In this document: positions 62,459 through 64,000 of the stretch, in pieces | Position numbering within the stretch: the first letter of the stretch is position 1 | Layout of the letters: every line of letters begins with the position of its first letter | Assembly: GCF_009812055.1 (NCBI RefSeq) | Contig: NZ_WQNH01000005.1 | Coordinates: 109,501-173,500 of the forward strand | DNA: 64,000 bases | Reading direction: 5' to 3' | Source of the DNA: Chelativorans xinjiangensis | GTDB lineage: Bacteria; Pseudomonadota; Alphaproteobacteria; Rhizobiales; Rhizobiaceae | The notes under the pieces: generated by a model | What the model was told of the DNA's origin: nothing | The model's input: the letters and a program-made list of their open reading frames with translations, nothing else | Databases searched by the model: none | Translations under genes and position numbers: made by a program

Positions 62459-63301
62459 CTACCGCGCCATCAGAACCGGCGCCGTCATCGACTGCAGCAT
62501 GGTGCGGGTGACGCCGCCGAAGACGAATTCGGTGAGCCTGGAGCGGCCGAAAGCACCCATGACCAGGAGATCGGCATCCGTTTCGGCCAGCCGGTTGGCG
62601 ATGACGTCGCCATGCGACAGGCCGGCCGAGTGCTCGGCCCGCGTCGTCACATCGAGGCCGTAGCGGGCGAGCGAGGCGGCGATGGCCGCCCCCGCAAGGC
62701 CTGCGTCCTGCTGCAAGGTATCGCGGGCGTCGACGGTCAGCACCTCGACCTTGCCGGCCTCCTTCATGAGCGGCAGGGCGTCGAAGGCGGCGCGGGAGGC
62801 CTCCTTGCTGCCGTTCCAGGCCAGGACCACCTCCCTGAAAGGAACGCTACGGCCCTTGAAGGTGTAAGGGACGAGCAGGACGGGGCGGCCGCTTTCGAAG
62901 ATCAGCGCCTCGACGTCGGCTGCCATGCGGCTGTCGGCGTCGGGATCGTTCTGCTGGACGATCACCAGATCGGCGGTACGCGCGCTCTCGATGCCGGAGA
63001 CGGCCGAATCGCCTGAAACGCTTTCATAACCGCGCCATTCCGCCGCCAGGCCCTCGGCCTTCGCACGCTCCTCGAAGATGGCGCGCAGCCTGGCGTGCCG
63101 GTCGGCCGCCTCCGCTTCCATATCGAGGGAAAAGTCGGCGATCGGCCCGCCCATGGGGCTGGCCATGGCAATGGGCAGCGCCTCGGCGTGGAGGCCGATG
63201 ACGTGGCTGTTGTAGCGCGCGGCGAAGGGCAGGGCGAAATCCAGCACCCGCGGCGTGTCGGCCTCGCTTTGCAGGATGACGAGCAGTGTCTTGTAGACCA
63301 T
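62459..63301 (-). CDS. universal stress protein (UspA family, two domains)
   Basis: A 280-residue tandem Usp protein. The N-terminal half starts MVYKTLLVILQSEADTPRVLDFALPFAARYNSHVIGLHAE (in pieces MVYKTLLVILQSEAD and LPFAARYNSHVIGLHA). The C-terminal half has VVLAWNGSKEASRAAFDAL and the ATP-type motif LLVMGAFGRSRLTEFVFGG (G-2X-G-9X-G(S/T)-like). It probably responds to starvation or stress. The ATG at 63301 has GGAGG five bases upstream. Confidence 0.9.
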   Translation of the reverse strand: MVYKTLLVILQSEADTPRVLDFALPFAARYNSHVIGLHAEALPIAMASPMGGPIADFSLDMEAEAADRHARLRAIFEERAKAEGLAAEWRGYESVSGDSAVSGIESARTADLVIVQQNDPDADSRMAADVEALIFESGRPVLLVPYTFKGRSVPFREVVLAWNGSKEASRAAFDALPLMKEAGKVEVLTVDARDTLQQDAGLAGAAIAASLARYGLDVTTRAEHSAGLSHGDVIANRLAETDADLLVMGAFGRSRLTEFVFGGVTRTMLQSMTAPVLMAR

Positions 63302-63384
63302 CTGGGCCTCCATGGATGGCGACGTGGAGCGCCATTATGGCCGGCGCGCCCGCATTCGCCTTGCCCTATGTCAACGGCGCCGGC

Positions 63385-64000
63385 TCAATTTCGTTTCAGC
63401 AGGGCCTCCAACATCTCCTCGACCGCATTCTTCGCCGCCTTCAGCGCCTCTTCGGAGCGGGAGCGGATGACGATCTCGGTCCAGAACCGGCCGTCCTCGT
63501 ATTTCGGATAGGAGCCGATGATGGTCTCGCCGTGCGCCTTCTGGATGTCGCCCAGCGGGCCGCCGATCGTGCCTTCGGGCAATGGCGAGGGGACGGCGAC
63601 GGAGATGAGCTTGGCACCTGTCTTCAGGCCCGGGATCACGCTGTCGAGCATGGCCTGGAAGATGGCCGGCACACCCGCCATCACGTAGACGTTGCCAATG
63701 GAAAAGCCCGGCGCCACGGAGATCGGATTGGCGATATGCGCGGCACCCTCAGGCATGCGCGCCATGCGCTTGCGCGCTTCGGAGAATTCGATGCCGCGCC
63801 TGGCGAAATGCTCTTCCAGAAGACGGTAGGCCTCAGGATCGTAACCGCAGGGCACGCCGAAGGCGGCGGCGATGGCGTCGGCCGTGATGTCGTCGTGGGT
63901 GGGGCCGATGCCGCCCGTGGTGAAGACATAGGTGTTGCGGGCGCGCAGCGTATTGACCGCCTCGACGATGGCTTCCTGGTCGTCGGCAACGACGCGCGCT
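63385..64000 (-). CDS. CinA-like molybdopterin-binding domain protein, partial
   Basis: The frame runs to the right edge, so the N-terminus is outside the window. About 205 residues are seen. VFTTGGIGPTHDDITADAIAAAFG is the MoaB/CinA (MPT-binding) motif, and APGFSIGNVYVMAGVPAIFQAML and AVPSPLPEGTIGGPL continue the CinA N-terminal domain. It lacks the C-terminal CinA deamidase domain, so it is the short CinA-like form. The function is nucleotide or cofactor-related and not certain. Confidence 0.9.
   Translation of the reverse strand, partial: ARVVADDQEAIVEAVNTLRARNTYVFTTGGIGPTHDDITADAIAAAFGVPCGYDPEAYRLLEEHFARRGIEFSEARKRMARMPEGAAHIANPISVAPGFSIGNVYVMAGVPAIFQAMLDSVIPGLKTGAKLISVAVPSPLPEGTIGGPLGDIQKAHGETIIGSYPKYEDGRFWTEIVIRSRSEEALKAAKNAVEEMLEALLKRN

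Noticed and set aside
59061-62663. A 1200-codon plus-strand frame across pitA, NUDIX, gpt and GFA genes
   Set aside because: It is antisense to four genes with clear family motifs, so it is a shadow frame.

Overview
The window is GC-rich (about 64 percent by eye) chromosomal DNA. Gene content and order point to an alphaproteobacterium of the Hyphomicrobiales (Rhizobiales), most likely Phyllobacteriaceae (Mesorhizobium, Chelativorans or Nitratireductor-like). The evidence is the purB...purC-purS-purQ...purL-bolA-grxD order, a DUF1476 F1-ATPase zeta inhibitor, a B12-dependent ribonucleotide reductase, a fused MoeA-like/MobA-like molybdenum protein, and several palindromic intergenic repeats of the kind common in that family. 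This is inference from gene content; no rRNA or tRNA gene is present to confirm it.

Layout. 1-5 kb: the end of a fatty-acid oxidation protein, a DUF3008 protein, and a trehalose operon (otsB, a GH15 glucosidase, otsA). 5-13.5 kb: aminotransferase, nitroreductase, EF-hand protein, alaS, GST, icd and trmJ. 13.5-20.3 kb: murI, a serralysin-type RTX protease of different base composition, rpsD, ttcA, a Bcr/CflA pump and grxD. 20.3-34.9 kb: the purine cluster. A CmlA/FloR-like phenicol efflux gene sits on the opposite strand between grxD and bolA, and a MocR regulator with a divergent DUF1127 gene sits between purL and the purQ lipoprotein neighbour. 35-43 kb: S58 peptidase, periplasmic binding protein, flavin reductase, and a cox-type molybdoenzyme maturation operon (MoxR, VWA, two XdhC-type proteins, MoeA/MobA fusion). 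43-51 kb: hydrolases, DUF1176, a J-domain-like protein, a MATE pump, an aldo/keto reductase and a YbaK-like deacylase, separated by palindromic repeats. 51-53.4 kb: cold-shock gene, then a small accessory patch with a HicA(short)-HicB-HTH operon and an unrecognised 217-residue protein. 53.4-64 kb: nrdJ with NrdR-like boxes, a Pit phosphate transporter, NUDIX, gpt, GFA, a universal stress protein and a truncated CinA-like gene at the right edge.

Most genes are housekeeping. The parts most worth attention are: the phenicol-pump insertion with a possible attenuator leader; the three-gene toxin-antitoxin-like operon whose HicA lacks its N-terminal helix, next to an orphan protein; a possible structured RNA ending in a strong terminator near 53.2 kb; and nested palindromic elements whose arms differ by compensating changes, both downstream of rpsD and in a four-copy family.
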